64,000 nucleotides of DNA from Pseudeuparius sepicola. Taxonomy: Eukaryota; Arthropoda; Insecta; Coleoptera; Anthribidae. The translations under genes and the position numbers were made by a program. Below the pieces are notes generated by a model that did no database searches, was not told the DNA's origin, and saw only the letters and a program-made list of their open reading frames with translations. Shown here one piece after another: positions 12,149 to 24,188 of this stretch; within the stretch, counting starts at the first letter, position 1, and each line of letters opens with the position of its first letter. The stretch covers positions 133,607,373 to 133,671,372 of the forward strand of contig OY987299.1 in assembly GCA_963920635.1 (NCBI GenBank), written 5' to 3'.

Positions 12149-14891
12149 AGTTTTTTGGACAAGACAGTTACCAAATTTGAGAGCAAGATTCATTCATAGC
12201 ATCGGAATGCCCATAGTTTCCTTATTTATTTGTACAATAATTAAATTAGCAAAAATAAGGGAAGTATAACAATATACGTGTAGAATTTTGTAGGGGTATT
12301 TTTCTACACAGAATATTGAAACCGACCCCTTTCCAAAAGGGTAAGTTTTTTGGAGCCTATTTTTCATCTAATTTTATTGTACTATACTATATACGCGCCT
12401 GATGCTGATAAGAACAGAATTAAAACTAGTCGCCTTGAAAAAGTTTTAGTTTAAATGAACAAGTAGCTTACTCACGTCGCTTCGTGAATAAAAATCCAAG
12501 CTTCCAAGGTGATGAACGGTATTATTAGTGTTCAGTGTTGTCCTGGATTTTAGATTTGAATCATATTTTTTTATACAAGAAATATCGATTGATTCCGATT
12601 TTTTGAGAAATGCAGTTAATGAATTTGGTGATATTACCATTGCAAAGGTTTTTTTTGTAAGGTGCTTCAAAATAATATAATTATTGATAATGTATCTATT
12701 GTTTATAGTTTGTTGTGAGCGCCACTGATATGACGAGTTATCGAGATTTAATTCTGACGGTCCCGACCCCTTCACCAATTTTTGAAATAACTTTTTGCTT
12801 TTTCTAAATAATATCTTGATCTTGTAGACAAAGTCGAGAAAGTTCTTAGCATAAGTAAATGGTTGCTATAATATCTAATCACAAGATATGATGTATTGCT
12901 TGTACTAAAGAAAAAACCTCAGACTTTATTAATTAGTGAGGAACCATCCCCAATAAATGTTAAACTTAGGGTATGATGAGCATTGAGTTAAACTTGAATA
13001 TGGCCTGAACAATTAATGAAATATTTTTATGTTTGCAAAGCGAAAGATATTTATATATAACACGAATAACACGTCATTTTATATCAAGGTTTATTGTGCA
13101 TTTTTCTTGGGATAATAACATCGAGGGAATACATTTTATAAACTTACTTCCATAGGAGAGTAAGAGAAAATGATTTAAGAAAGTAATTGCCTTAATCCAT
13201 AGTATAAGCAAGGTTTTTGATATGATAATTTTATTACTGTATTTATTTTTTGGTGAACGCGTCGGGATTACCGTTATAAAATGCCAATAATTTATAAGCG
13301 TCAGCTTTGTGTAAGGAATCATTTTCATTTTCCAAAATATACTAATTTTTATTTATTACAATAATAATAATTCTCGCCCTCACAATACTTCAAACTAGGA
13401 GTATACCCCATTTGATAAATATTTAGGATATTATACGTAGGTAATGATGTGGAAATATTTGAAGCAAGTCTACAAGTGGTTTTAAGGGGGGTCATTCATG
13501 TCAAATTTTTTTATTTAAGGCTCCCTGCAAAGTTATTCCAGCCTTAAGAGGGACAAAAAATTTGGTTTTGTTTTTTTTTTCTTTTAAATGGTTTAATCTA
13601 GAAACTTGAATTATTTTGGGACATGTTACTTTTGTAAGTTGAAAGACACTTTACGATAGAATTACTTTTTGTATCGTATCCATCAACCTACTAAGTAATC
13701 TGTGTATCCAACTTAAGGGTAGAGACCCGAAACACCTATTCGTCTTTTTTATAGAACTTTTTTGTATTTTGGTTTATCTGAAAATAAAAATACGTATTCT
13801 ATAGTCTTAATAATTTAGAAACTTTTTTACTCTTGTTCTTTTTTCATTAATTAATTTTTCATTAATTAATTAATAGTATTTCTGGAAAAAATAAAATTAC
13901 TTTTTTGTTCCTGACACCTCTGACAGCCATTGGCTATACAATATGTCAGCTATTGGTCACATTTGACACTGACTATGGTAGACCTCGTAGTACTGCCTTC
14001 AAGACCATTCAAGAGCATCAAAACATGTATAGATTTGTCACTCAACGATTCTGAGCCATGTCTTCTTCTTGTAGAAAGTGCTGAACACGACCAATAACTA
14101 CTATTACGACCTTTACAAGTTTACCATGTCAAATTAAATTCAATTAGGTATTCAAAATAAGTTCAAAGATGTATAGTTAAGTTAAGAAACAAACTCTATA
14201 GAGAAGTTATGCAGTCTGTCATTTCAGGGAAAGAGGAAGAAACATTATTTTTAGAAAAAAAGAAAATTAAATAGAAAACAGATAGATAATATTAAATGAG
14301 AAAGTTTGAGCTAAATAAAATGGGAATACATTTACGAGAATTAATATTATCATAGAAAAATAAAAGAAATAGGTAAATAAAAGCGAACATTATTTTTAAT
14401 AACAACTGTGTGAGATATGAACAAATAATAATTTCCAAAATTGGAGTTTTCTATTCAAGAATAATTTACTATATGTTCCAGAAATGAGAATGTACGAATA
14501 AATAAACATTTCTACATACAATAATCACTTGGTTTCCTTTTTAAAAATTGCTGTGACAATTTTTATAGGGTGTCAGGTTTTGGGCTTATCAGATTCAGGC
14601 TAAGGGTCTAGTCAAAAATCACTGTCAGCTAGCTAATGGATAAAAAATATAAATTTTAAAATATTGTTTATAAAAAATATATTGCAGATTTGATTTGGGC
14701 TGTAGGTAATTATTTCCAGTGGTGTGTCTCCTATACTTACCCCATATTAAGAATCATTAATAAACGCGCCAAATTGGTTTTTATAGATTAAAATTTGATA
14801 AATCAATCCGTAAGGTGTCAGGCACTGGTAAGTTTACGTTAATCAATATCAAATTAGTCCAGTAGTCTAGTGGATTTACTATTCTTAGTGC
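12149..14891. other. AT-rich sequence without a supported gene
   Basis: A 110-codon minus-strand frame (12778-12446) has no domain I recognise, and no splice context supports it. The rest contains short homopolymers and no clear repeats. Confidence 0.4.
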
Positions 14892-15266
14892 CAAAGAACC
14901 CCGCACCAAATATAGGGGAAAATGGCTCTCTGCCAATTTTGATAATTTTTTGGGATATTGTAGTACAAGTCACTATAAGTTACACGTGCAAGTTTAAATT
15001 AGTTTCTATGTCTAGTTTTGGAGATATGAATTTTTGAAAATCATAAAAATGGCTGTTTTGCAAAACATGCTATTTTCGCTGAAAAATTTTTTAGTAAAAA
15101 ATTAGTTGCTGGGAATGAAAATACAGTTTCTTTAATCCATTTATATTAGAAAAATAATTGAAAATCCATGAACCTAATTTTATTACAGTAAGAATCAAAT
15201 AAATTAAATAAATTAAATCATGTGTGATTCCATATAAGTTTGGGTGAGTTAAGCAATTACTATAAG

Positions 15267-15306
15267 CGTTGGGTGAAGATTTAAACCTTCAGTCAACGCT
15301 ATAAGC
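15267..15306. repeat. Short inverted repeat of the AGCGTTG family
   Basis: AGCGTTGGGTGAAG and CTTCAGTCAACGCT form an imperfect hairpin around TTTAAAC. The same terminal sequence bounds the element at 37351-38361, so this may be a minimal internal-deletion derivative. Confidence 0.4.
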
Positions 15307-15593
15307 CTTCCTTAAGTAGTTTTGGCTTCAAAGCTGATTTATTGTATCAAAAAGGCCGTTTTAAGTGACTAATGTTAAAAACATGAAGTATAAAAAACAA
15401 ACTTTTTTAAAAAATTAGTGTTTTGGAAGAAAGTCAAAACTTATAAAGAAAATTATTCTTGTCATAAGAAAAGATTCTCAATAGAGATATTTTTAATGAA
15501 AAATATTCAGTCCCACTAATTGGGACCAATGATAAAAATTGGCGAAATATGCTAAATTGTCGCTATTTTTGACCCACCCTGTAGGGGAATGCG

Positions 15594-17297
15594 GGGCAAT
15601 ATAGGGTACCGGGGTATAACGGGGTACGAGTATTTTTACTAGATACAGCCTAACTGAAGCAGCCAAATTTCAAATCTACATGCCCCCCTTCCACCTCTTT
15701 TCGATGCAAGACCACGCCCCCGGTCAAGTCAATTCAGTGTGAGTACATAGCAAATGTTGGGAGTACAACAGCTCCCGTGTTTTAAAACTTGTGTTTACGT
15801 TTTTCCAAGATAAATACAGTTTTTATACGATTTTCGATGTGAGTTTTATTGCTTAATTAAACTTATTATTAAGTATGATTAATCTAAGTCATTTTATCGA
15901 AAAATAATTTTCGTTGTAAATTTTATTTATATTTTATTGTAAAACGTGCGTCGGGGCAAAATGGGGTATTAGAGATGGGGCAAAATGGGGTACCCCGGAT
16001 ACCCGGGTACCGTACCCGGATGTCCTATTGAAATACGAAATACCTACAAGGCAATTTAGTTTTATTCTTGGACACTCCAACAGTTGATAAAAAATCATAA
16101 AATATTACTATTTTGTGAATAACTTTTTATACACAGCCGCCTCGTTTTCGAAATACAGGATGTTTAAATTGTCAAAAATTTTAACGTTTTATTTTTTATT
16201 TTTCCCACCGTTAAAGATAATTAAACGAAATTTTGTACACAACATGCATTGATCCAGTGTCACAAAATACGGTAATACCAAGTTCCCAATGTAGCCTGTG
16301 GCAGATATATGGGTAAACAATACCCTTGAATATTATTCATTATTCTAAGCAAAAACTGTCTCTTGTCTTTTTTTGTATCTGCCGAAGTTCTACGGGAAAA
16401 TTAATTTATCTTTTATTGCTTTTATGGAATGCAAAAAATAATTTATTTAATTTGAAAAAAATGTCATTTTAGATTTCTCTTTGGCCAGTACTGAATAAAA
16501 ATGTAAATTTACCGTGAAACTATGGCAGATACAAAAAATGCCAAGAGACGGTTTTTGCTTCGAAGAAAAAAAGCTCTACAGGGCCGTGTCAGTATTTTTC
16601 TTGATAAAACAAATGTAGTGTATCTCCACCACTGGCTATATTTTGGGAACTTGGTATTATCACATTTTGTGACACTTGATCAATGCATGTACCAAATTTC
16701 GTTTAAATACCTTTAACGGTTGGAAAGATAAAAATAAAATGTTAAAATTTTTGAGAATTCAAATATCCTGTATCTCAAAAACGAAGCGGCTGTAGATAAA
16801 AAGTTGTGCGACAAAATAATAATATTTTTGATTTTACATCACCCCCGTTGAAGTGTCCCAGAATAAAACTGAATCATCCTGAATATTGTTTAATTTGTTT
16901 AGATGGCGAAACGATATAAACGAAAAACTAACATTTTCATGTTTTTACGTTTTTATTATTATTTTTTTTAATTTAAAGATTACTGTTTGCTTAATAAAAT
17001 ATTTTGGAGAAACGTCTCTTTAATTCACCAAAAACTCACTATTTTAAAGCATTATTGTACTACCCCATTTTACCCCTCTTGGTACCCCATTATACCCCGC
17101 ATACGGGGCAAAACGCGCAATTTTCATAAAAGTCCAAAAAAGTTAAAACTCAGTTACTGATTCCGTTATACAAAATGTTGCTAATGTTACTAAACATATC
17201 TAACTACCTGTAAATATAAATATATAATTATTTCATTTGTCTATCCCAGAAATATGGGGCTATGAAATTAAGTACCCCATATTGCCCCGCATTCCCC
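15594..17297. mobile_element. TA-flanked fold-back with G/C-rich ends
   Basis: The ends are GGGGAATGCGGGGCAATAT and ATATTGCCCCGCATTCCCC, with TA outside (15592-15593, 17298-17299). Subterminal runs of GGGGTA-type repeats on the left face CCCCAT and TACCCC repeats on the right. The middle is occupied by the element at 16047-16881. Confidence 0.8.
16047..16881. mobile_element. Nested fold-back element with CAGGATGATTCAG-type ends
   Basis: The left end CAAGGCAATTTAGTTTTATT and the right end (read inward) CAGGATGATTCAGTTTTATT are diverged inverted copies. The arms continue through GGACACT and GCCGC-rich parts into an inner pair (CGTGAAACTATGGCAGATAC near 16513). TA lies on the left; the right side is AA. 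A related end is at 37612. Confidence 0.7.
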
Positions 17298-17498
17298 TAC
17301 AATAGGCGGCTTCTCTTGTCTTAACGACCGACTGACTGACATGTCACTTGACTTCCTTTAAACCAGCAATGCTATTATTTTGTTACTAATCATCTAAAAA
17401 GTAATACTTTTGGATAAGTGAACCTTACTATGTTTTAGCAAAACAGCCATTTTTATGATTTTCAAAAATTCATATCTCCGGAACTAGACATAGAAACT

Positions 17499-18635
17499 CA
17501 CGGGCGTAGCCAGGATTTAGTTTGGGGGGGGGGGGTTTAGTTTGAGAAGTAAATAAAACAACAAAAATATACTTACATGAAATTTAATATCTATATATTC
17601 ATCCGAAAAACTACGACATATTTATAAAGTTCGTAACTTTAAATGAAATGGATAAATTAATTTCGTTCCTCTGCGCTAAATCTAAAACCATTAAAGAAGA
17701 AATGTTCGGCTTTTTCTTTTAAATATATCCACTACTTCATCTGCATGAATTTCTGTTCCATAGTGAATGTTCATTAACCATTAAGTCTGTTTTCACTTGT
17801 AGTGTTTCGTAAATAGTTTTTCAGTCTCCTTAGGCTCGAGAAAGACCTTTCTGGGGTAGCAGTGGATACAGGAATGGTAGCCAAGATTTGTAGTAATGTG
17901 TAAATATTAGGATAAAGGTTTTTATCGCACATATCTAGGCATTCCAAACTAGATTTCGGGGTAGGCAGTCTTCTTATCAGCATGCAAGGTAGCTGAAGCT
18001 TTGATAGCTAAATCCAAATTAGTTTCTTTATTAGAAACCCCTTGACCTTGACTACACCACTTTTTCCAGTAGTCCATACCTTTAGGTTTATCACCCTTCC
18101 TTTTTTTCCCCTCCATTTTTCGACAGTAATAATGATTCACGTATCTATCCTTAACAAGGTCATCGAATAACAGTGCACTAAAATTACTCACTTACACGGT
18201 ACACTTAATTCTCTTCACTATTCGTTCACTACTTTTCACTTTTATTCGCTTCGAGTTCGCATGGAACAATACTGCCGTAAGCGCGGTCACGCGCCGCGGC
18301 GCCGCTTATATAGCAGCCCAGTAGCCGTCCAGAAACTTCCACGAACTTCCACAAAGTTCCGCTCATTTCGACCTAGGGGCGTGGCGAATAATCGAGAAAC
18401 AACGCAAAGTGTCCCTACAATACAAAATAGTTCGGCTGCAACTGCGTCTGCCTCTCGTCAAAAGATGGCGCTAGGCGCTACTATTACTACATAATATATT
18501 CAAACGTAATAATAATTTAACTCTTCACTCCTCGTATTTTTTCGGTATAATATTAGGTAATATTTTGCTTATTTCGGGGGGGGGGGGGGGGGGGTTGAAC
18601 CCCCGAAACCCCCCCCCCCCTTGGCTACGCCCGTG
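17499..18635 (-). mobile_element. hAT element, internally deleted, copy A with 8-bp target duplication
   Basis: The termini are CACGGGCGTAGCCAGG and CCTTGGCTACGCCCGTG, with an exact TAGAAACT duplication at 17491-17498 and 18636-18643. Eight bp is the hAT hallmark. Coding remnants read on the minus strand: an N-terminal fragment (about 18191-17949) and part of the C-terminal dimerisation region with TATPERSFSSLRRLKNYLR (17983-17774). The two overlap in different frames, as expected for an out-of-frame internal deletion. It sits in the right arm of the outer fold-back and has G/C homopolymers next to both ends. Confidence 0.9.
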
Positions 18636-18752
18636 TAGAAACTAATTTAAACTTGCACGTGCAACTTATAGTGACTTGTACTACGATATCCCAAAAAATT
18701 ATCAAAATTGGCAGAGAGCCGTTTTCCCCTGTATTTGGTGCGGGGTTCTTTG

Positions 18753-19053
18753 AGAAATCGTCAGACAACAAATCGTGACTTGTATTTTATAAAGAAAAGT
18801 CCACCTTCCACCCTATTCGCTGTATTCCTACACCACCTACGCCGTCGAGAAAATAATAATCACTGGCTGCGGAGTATAATATTCTCCCCTCGCCGCCCTT
18901 TAGCCTGTTCCACCGCCCCCGGCACCCACGCAAGGCGCCGTGAGGGGGTGGCCTTCAACCCCCACCCCCTTAGCAGATATGCGGGGGCAGGCCGTAGGCA
19001 CGTGAACCCAGGGGTGGACCACACGTCGATAAAAATGATCGCTGCCAATAATG
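18753..19053. other. GC-rich spacer between two hAT copies
   Basis: The block at about 18830-19020 is GC-rich and open in several frames (up to 118 codons on the plus strand). No domain, splice signal or start context supports a gene. Confidence 0.35.
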
Positions 19054-20009
19054 CACGGGCGTAGCCAGGATTTAGTTTTGGGGGGGGGGGTTACTTTGAG
19101 AAGTAAATAAAACAACAAAAATATACTTACATGAAATTTAATATCTATATATTCATCCGAAAAACTACGACATATTTATAAAGTTCTTAACTTTAAATGA
19201 AATGGATAAATTAACTTCGTTCCTCTGCGCTAAATCTAAAACCATTAAAGAAGAAATCTTCGGGTTTTTCTTTTAAATATATCCACTACTTCATCTGCAT
19301 GAATTTCTGTTCCATAGTGAATGTTCATTAGAGCCAAACCATTAAGTCTGTTTTCACTTGTAGTGTTTCGTAAATAGTTTTTCAGTCTCCTTAGGCTCGA
19401 GAAAAACCTTTCTGGGGTAGCAGTGGATACAGGAATGGTAGCGAAGATTTGTAGTAATGTGTAAATATTAGGATAAAGGTTTTTATCGCACATATCTAGG
19501 CATTCCAAACTAGATTTCGGGGTAGGCAGTCTTCTTATCAGCATGCAATGTAGCTGAAGCTTTGATAGCTAAATCCAAATTAGTTTCTTTATTAGAAACC
19601 CCTTGACCTTGACTACACCACTTTTTCCAGTAGTCCATACCTTTAGGTTTATCACCCTTCCTTTTTTTCCCCTCCATTTTTCGACAGTAATAATGATTCA
19701 CGTATCTATCCTTAACAAGGTCATCGAATAACAGTGCACTAAAATAATTACTCACTTACACGGTACACTTAATTTTCTTCACTATTCGTTCACCACTTTT
19801 CACTTTTATTCGCTTCGAGTTCGCATGGAACAATACTGCCGTAAGCGCGGTCACGCGCCGCTTATATAGCAGCCCAGTAGCCGTCCAGAAACTTCCACGA
19901 ACTTCCACGAACTTCCACAAAGTTCCGCTCATTTCGACCGAGGGGCGTGGCGAATAATCGAGAAACAACGCAAAGTGTCCCTACAATACAAAATAGTTCG
20001 GCTGCAACT
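19054..20009 (-). mobile_element. hAT element copy B, 5' end missing
   Basis: It has the same CACGGGCGTAGCCAGG terminus and the same coding remnants as copy A, including an uninterrupted 99-codon C-terminal frame (19544-19245) with the hAT dimerisation sequence YPNIYTLLQI through STATPERFFSSLRRL. Similarity to copies A and C stops at about 20009, about 180 bp before the expected 5' terminus. Confidence 0.85.
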
Positions 20010-20323
20010 ATGAAGGAATACGTACCTAACCTACACAAACGCATATGCCACTTTGGTGAGGGGCCTCAAAAGTTAATTTAAATTACAAAATTACTTATCC
20101 TCAAATATTTTAGTTTTGGCGGTCAGGGAAATGCCACCAGCCGCACACGCACAGCTAAGCATAATAACTTGAAAATTATCTAAATACCACATACTGACAC
20201 CTATCACCCTGTCAGATATAAAAATATTGTGTCAAAACATGATTATTACTCAAGGCGATTTACGTCTCATGTATTTCCTGGGATTCTTCAACTTTTTACC
20301 AGCTATGTTTAATAATAGTTATT

Positions 20324-20930
20324 TATGTACCAAGGCACTGAAGTTCAACTTTTTATGACTCATGTGGAATTTAGTTGCTGAGGCCTCTGGCCGAGGCAAA
20401 TAAACCACATGAGTCATAAAAAGAACTTCAGTGCCGAGGTACATATTATATTTTTCTTGAAATCGGAAAAAAAAATGTTTTATTAGGCAAGAAAATAATA
20501 ATAAGGGATCACCCGTCCACGAACCGACTACGCGCGGCGTTGCTTGACTTTACCGATCGCTCTACCTAGGACAAGTATAATGATGTACGGCACCTTCTGA
20601 CAGAAAAACCAAACTGCTGCTTCTTGTGCAGCCTACACAACAAATCTATTGATTTTCAAATTTACTAAAATATGTATACTGAAGGATTGCGCTTCTATAG
20701 GAAACAATTTCGCAATGTGTACGAAAAGTTAAATGAGCCTTTATCGGCCGGGTTTTGAATATTTGGTCACTTTTGACGGGCGATTTCTCCGCGTCTGACG
20801 TTTGATGTTTACATCTCGCCAAGGCCTACTTATTGAAAAAATCGTACAATAATGGGCTACATTATTGTACGATTTCTGTGCTTTTAATGACGATTTTGGG
20901 ACATTTTAATGCCGATTTCAAGAAAAAGAA
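20324..20930 (+). repeat. Dispersed repeat S, copy 1
   Basis: It is a same-orientation copy of 60247-60820. It starts with TTATTTATGTACCAAGGCAC and contains an internal hairpin (GACTCATGTGG/CCACATGAGTC), then GTGTACGAAAAGTTAAATG and GACGTTTGATGTTTACATC. Copy 1 carries an extra small hairpin (AAATCGTACAATAATG/CATTATTGTACGATTT) that copy 2 lacks. No coding capacity was seen. Confidence 0.7.
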
Positions 20931-21166
20931 AATTTTCTGGAATATACCTTACGAAGTTGTAGAATAACTTAGGTGTAATAGTAGACTTCTTAGGTGCAAT
21001 AGTAGACTTCTTTCTTGTTTCTTTCCCTCTGATTTATTGTCTTGTCTTGTATTTAATTTTTTTATTTATAAATATAAAATAAAAGTACATAACAAAAAAC
21101 GAACAGTTATCACCCTGATGAATAAAAAAAAAACAAAACCTAAATAGAATGAAGGTATTTCTATTT

Positions 21167-21293
21167 TAAAATTCAGCGGACTCTCATCCCGATGAATCAG
21201 CTGGATATCTATCTCTTACTTCCTACAAAGGAAAACAAATGACAGGGAGATATCAGAGCTGATTCATCTGGATGAGAGTCCGCTGAATTTTAG
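21167..21293. repeat. 127-bp hairpin MITE
   Basis: AAATTCAGCGGACTCTCATC and CTGATTCAT on the two sides pair with their complements GATGAGAGTCCGCTGAATTT and ATGAATCAG. Nothing is encoded. Confidence 0.75.
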
Positions 21294-22153
21294 GACGCGG
21301 TCTTTAAACAAAAACAAAAGAACAAAAACAAAACAAAACAAAAACAAAAAACTACTAATTACCTAACTTTGCGTAATTAACGCAAAAGTGCTTAGTCTTA
21401 TGGACGATTTTATGTCACCTTGTCACCTTTGCTTGAGCTTCCAACAAGTGGACAAACTTTTGGCCAGGTGCTCCGCACCCATCCAAATTTTTGGCCGGGT
21501 GCTCGAGCCCCGCAGCACCCGCGGAGTCGGCGCCTATGTTTGCCAACTTGTCTCTTTGCACGTAATTAATAGTGCAAGAGTCTTGCTAACAAGAGTCTTG
21601 GTAGCAAGACTCTTGCTGCGATGACATCACTAAAAAAATGCAAGAACAAGAAGTTGCAAGAAGTCTTGCTTGCAAGACAAGATTTTTTTCCAGCAAAAAA
21701 CACTAGTGTATTCTCAAGAAAATCATAATAAGTCAAGAAGTGAATTTGGATTTAATAAATAATAAACGACAATAATATAATTAATAAGTAAATGTACATA
21801 TTTAACATATTTAATTGAAATACAATAAATTAGCTTTATTCCTCTGTTCTTTGCTCCAAGATTATCTAAACTTTCGACCGTATTATACCTATGTAAGTTT
21901 AAGTATCATTTGGTGAACTCATGTTCATATTCAAAACAAAGCTTTTGTACAATACAAAATCAAAGTTTGTTTAGATACCCACAACATTATAAACTTGAAA
22001 CAAATATATTATATTCCTTTGAAAAATGCGGGTAAAAATGAAAAAATCTCTTGTATTGAATCAAAACCAATCTGTCCGTCGTCGTCACCAACAACCCAAA
22101 ACGATAACGACACCTTCAACTGCACCACGACAAAAACAAAATCCCAACTGTCC

Positions 22154-22498
22154 TTATTTGACCCCGAAATGCTTCTCGAATGTCCTCCCCAGATTCGCCG
22201 CGACATCCGGCATCCCCACCCGCGCCATCGGCCACTCCACCCTCTCCACGTTCCTCGTCGTCCCCCTCCTCTTCGACGCCGCCTCCCTCGCCGCCGGCCC
22301 GCCGCCGCCGGCCTGCCCCCGGCGCGTCACCGCGCCGCCGCCGCCGACGTACGTGACGCCCGACGCCGCGACGCCGTCCCCCAGCACCACCCTGCCGCCG
22401 CTGCCGACGTACTCGACCGTGCCGGCGCCGCCGCCGACCTCCACCACGCCGCCGGCGCCCACCATCCTCACCGCCCCGCGATTGTCCTCGACGGTGAC
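22154..22498 (-). CDS. Terminal exon of a Gly/Val-repeat protein, copy 1
   Basis: The frame of 114 residues ends in TAA and may begin after the weak acceptor TACTTCAAG. The first half repeats short Gly/Val strands (VEDNRGAVRMVGAGGVVEV, then VEYVGSGGRVVLGDG). This resembles beta-solenoid or DUF3060-like extracellular repeats, but I cannot name the family. The second half is a basic, Gly-poor tail ending FEKHFGVK. The exon is strongly GC-rich, unlike the surrounding DNA. It is a duplicate of the exon at 23794-23450; the upstream exon is probably at 27855. It may be an alternative last exon or a non-functional duplicate. Confidence 0.5.
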   Translation of the reverse strand, partial: VTVEDNRGAVRMVGAGGVVEVGGGAGTVEYVGSGGRVVLGDGVAASGVTYVGGGGAVTRRGQAGGGGPAAREAASKRRGTTRNVERVEWPMARVGMPDVAANLGRTFEKHFGVK

Positions 22499-23449
22499 CT
22501 TGAAGTAGGGATGGCAAAATTAAAAAAATATTATGTGCCCAAGTATCCCCATTTTACGGTATTTCGATATATACTTATCGATTTTTTTTTTGTTTTTTTT
22601 CATATTTTATAAATCATATTATATTTTATATCTACCATGTGATCATGTATATTTTTACAACCCCCCTTATTTTCTATATTTTTGAGGTTAGAGAAAAGTT
22701 TCAGATAAAAGTTGTATGTCAATAATTGAAATACTTACCAACTTGTCTCGCCAAGTTTTGCAAGTAATAAATAGTGCAATAGAGTCTTGCTGAAAAGAGT
22801 CTTGGTAGCAAGACTCTTGCTGCGATGACGTCAGTAAACAAAAAATGCAAAAACAAGAAGTTGCAAGAAGTTTTGCTTGCAAGACAAGATTTTTTCCAGC
22901 AAGAGTCGGGAAGGCAAGAATGAATTTAATTCTTGTCTTGTGCAACACTAAAAAAAACGAAAAAGTATTCTGAAGAAAATCAATCAAAAGAAGTGAAGAA
23001 GTGAATTTGGATAGTGGATTTAATAAATAATAAACGACAATAATATAATAAATGTATAATATAATAAATAAAATAAATAGAATACTGAACATATTTAATT
23101 GAAATACAATAAATTAGCTTTATTCCTCTGCTCTTTGCTCCAAGATTATCTAATATATCGACCGTATTATATCTAATGTACCTAAGTTTAAATTTCATTT
23201 GGTGAACATATGTTCACATCAAAACAAAGCTTTTGTAAAATACAAAATCAAAGTTTGTTTATAATAGATACCCACAACATTAAACTTGAAACAAATATAT
23301 TATATTCCTTTGAAAAATGCGGGTAAAAATTAAAAAAAACTCTCGTATTGAAGTAAAAAAAACAACGAATCTTTCCATCGTCATCAACCACTCAAAACGA
23401 TAACGACACCTTCAACTGCACCACGACAAAAACAAAATCCCAACTGTCC

Positions 23450-23794
23450 TTATTTGACCCCGAAATGCTTCTCGAATGTCCTCCCCAGATTCGCCGCGAT
23501 TTCCGGAATCCCCACCCGCGCCATCGGCCACTCCACCCTCTCCACGTTCTTCGTCGTCCCCCTCCTCTTCGACGCCGCCTCCCTCGCCGCCGGCCCGCCG
23601 CCGCCGGCCTGCCCCCGGCGCGTCACCGTGCCGCCGCCGCCGACGTACGTGACGCGCGACGCCGCGACGCCGTCCCCCAGCACCACCCTGCCGCCGCTGC
23701 CGACGTACTCGACCGTGCCGGCGCCGCCGCCGACCTCCACCACGCCGCCGGCGCCCACCATCCTCACCGCCCCGCGATTGTCCTCGACGGTGAC
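23450..23794 (-). CDS. Terminal exon of a Gly/Val-repeat protein, copy 2
   Basis: This is the nearer of the two duplicate terminal exons for a minus-strand gene whose upstream exon ends at 27855. The frame has 114 residues and the candidate acceptor is GCCACTTCAAG. It differs from copy 1 at six nucleotides over 345, each changing an amino acid (G/R, A/T, R/K, M/I, D/E, V/I, copy 1 first). Both frames are intact. Joined to the upstream exon, the reading is NGCK then VTVEDNRG in phase 0, which continues the Asn-Gly/Val strand pattern. The family is not named with confidence. Confidence 0.55.
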   Translation of the reverse strand, partial: VTVEDNRGAVRMVGAGGVVEVGGGAGTVEYVGSGGRVVLGDGVAASRVTYVGGGGTVTRRGQAGGGGPAAREAASKRRGTTKNVERVEWPMARVGIPEIAANLGRTFEKHFGVK

Positions 23795-23837
23795 CTTGAA
23801 GTGGCAAAATTAAAAATATATATATTATGTGTCAGTT

Positions 23838-24077
23838 GTGTCACAACACAAGTATCCCCATTTTACGGTATTTCCATATACCGTACTTTCACCGTTTTAT
23901 TTTAGTAGACATAGGTGAATAGGCCGCGCGTCTCCGTGCGTCCAGCTAGGTTTGTCAGTCGTTGGCGGGGGGAGTACACAGTAGGCGCGCGCCGCCCAGC
24001 CATGGCTATGTATACTAAAACGGTGAAAGTACGGTATATGGAAATACCGTAAAATGGGGATACTTGTGTTGTGACAC
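23838..24077. repeat. Fold-back element with 65-bp arms
   Basis: GTGTCACAACACAAGTATCC through AAAACGG pairs with the inverted copy ending at GTTGTGACAC. The loop of about 100 bp is GC-rich (GGCGCGCGCCGCCC). Part of the outer arm also occurs alone near 22540. Confidence 0.75.
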
Positions 24078-24188
24078 GAATTTTATTGTTTTTTTTTTTA
24101 ATTTTATAATTCATATTATATTATATACCTATGTATATGTACCATGTGATCACGTATATTTTTACAACCCCCCCCCCCTTATTTTCTA

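Larger units (their letters stand above)
14892..18752. mobile_element. Outer fold-back element holding three further insertions
   Basis: CAAAGAACCCCGCACCAAAT at the left end returns inverted at 18752. The arms match through TGGCTCTCTGCCAATTTTGA and ATTAGTTTCTATGTCTAG. The right arm is split by the hAT copy at 17499-18635, and the interior holds 15594-17297, which itself contains 16047-16881. No transposase was seen. Confidence 0.75.
21540..23820. repeat. Tandem duplication of about 1.25 kb carrying a terminal exon
   Basis: Unit 1 (about 21540-22530) and unit 2 (about 22735-23820) match in order: an AAGAGTCTTG/CAAGACTCTTGC-rich part, TTGAAATACAATAAATTAGC, TATTCCTTTGAAAAATGCGG, and then the GC-rich exon. 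Both units keep the exon frame and the stop. The non-coding parts have diverged by indels. Confidence 0.8.

Noticed and set aside
12446..12778. A 110-codon minus-strand frame
   Set aside because: Its composition is not clearly coding, no domain was recognised, and there are no convincing splice or start signals.
21995..22612. A 205-codon plus-strand frame rich in Pro, Arg and His over the GC-rich exon
   Set aside because: It is the opposite-strand shadow of the Gly/Val exon. The minus-strand frame has the structured repeat pattern, a donor/acceptor context and conservation between copies.
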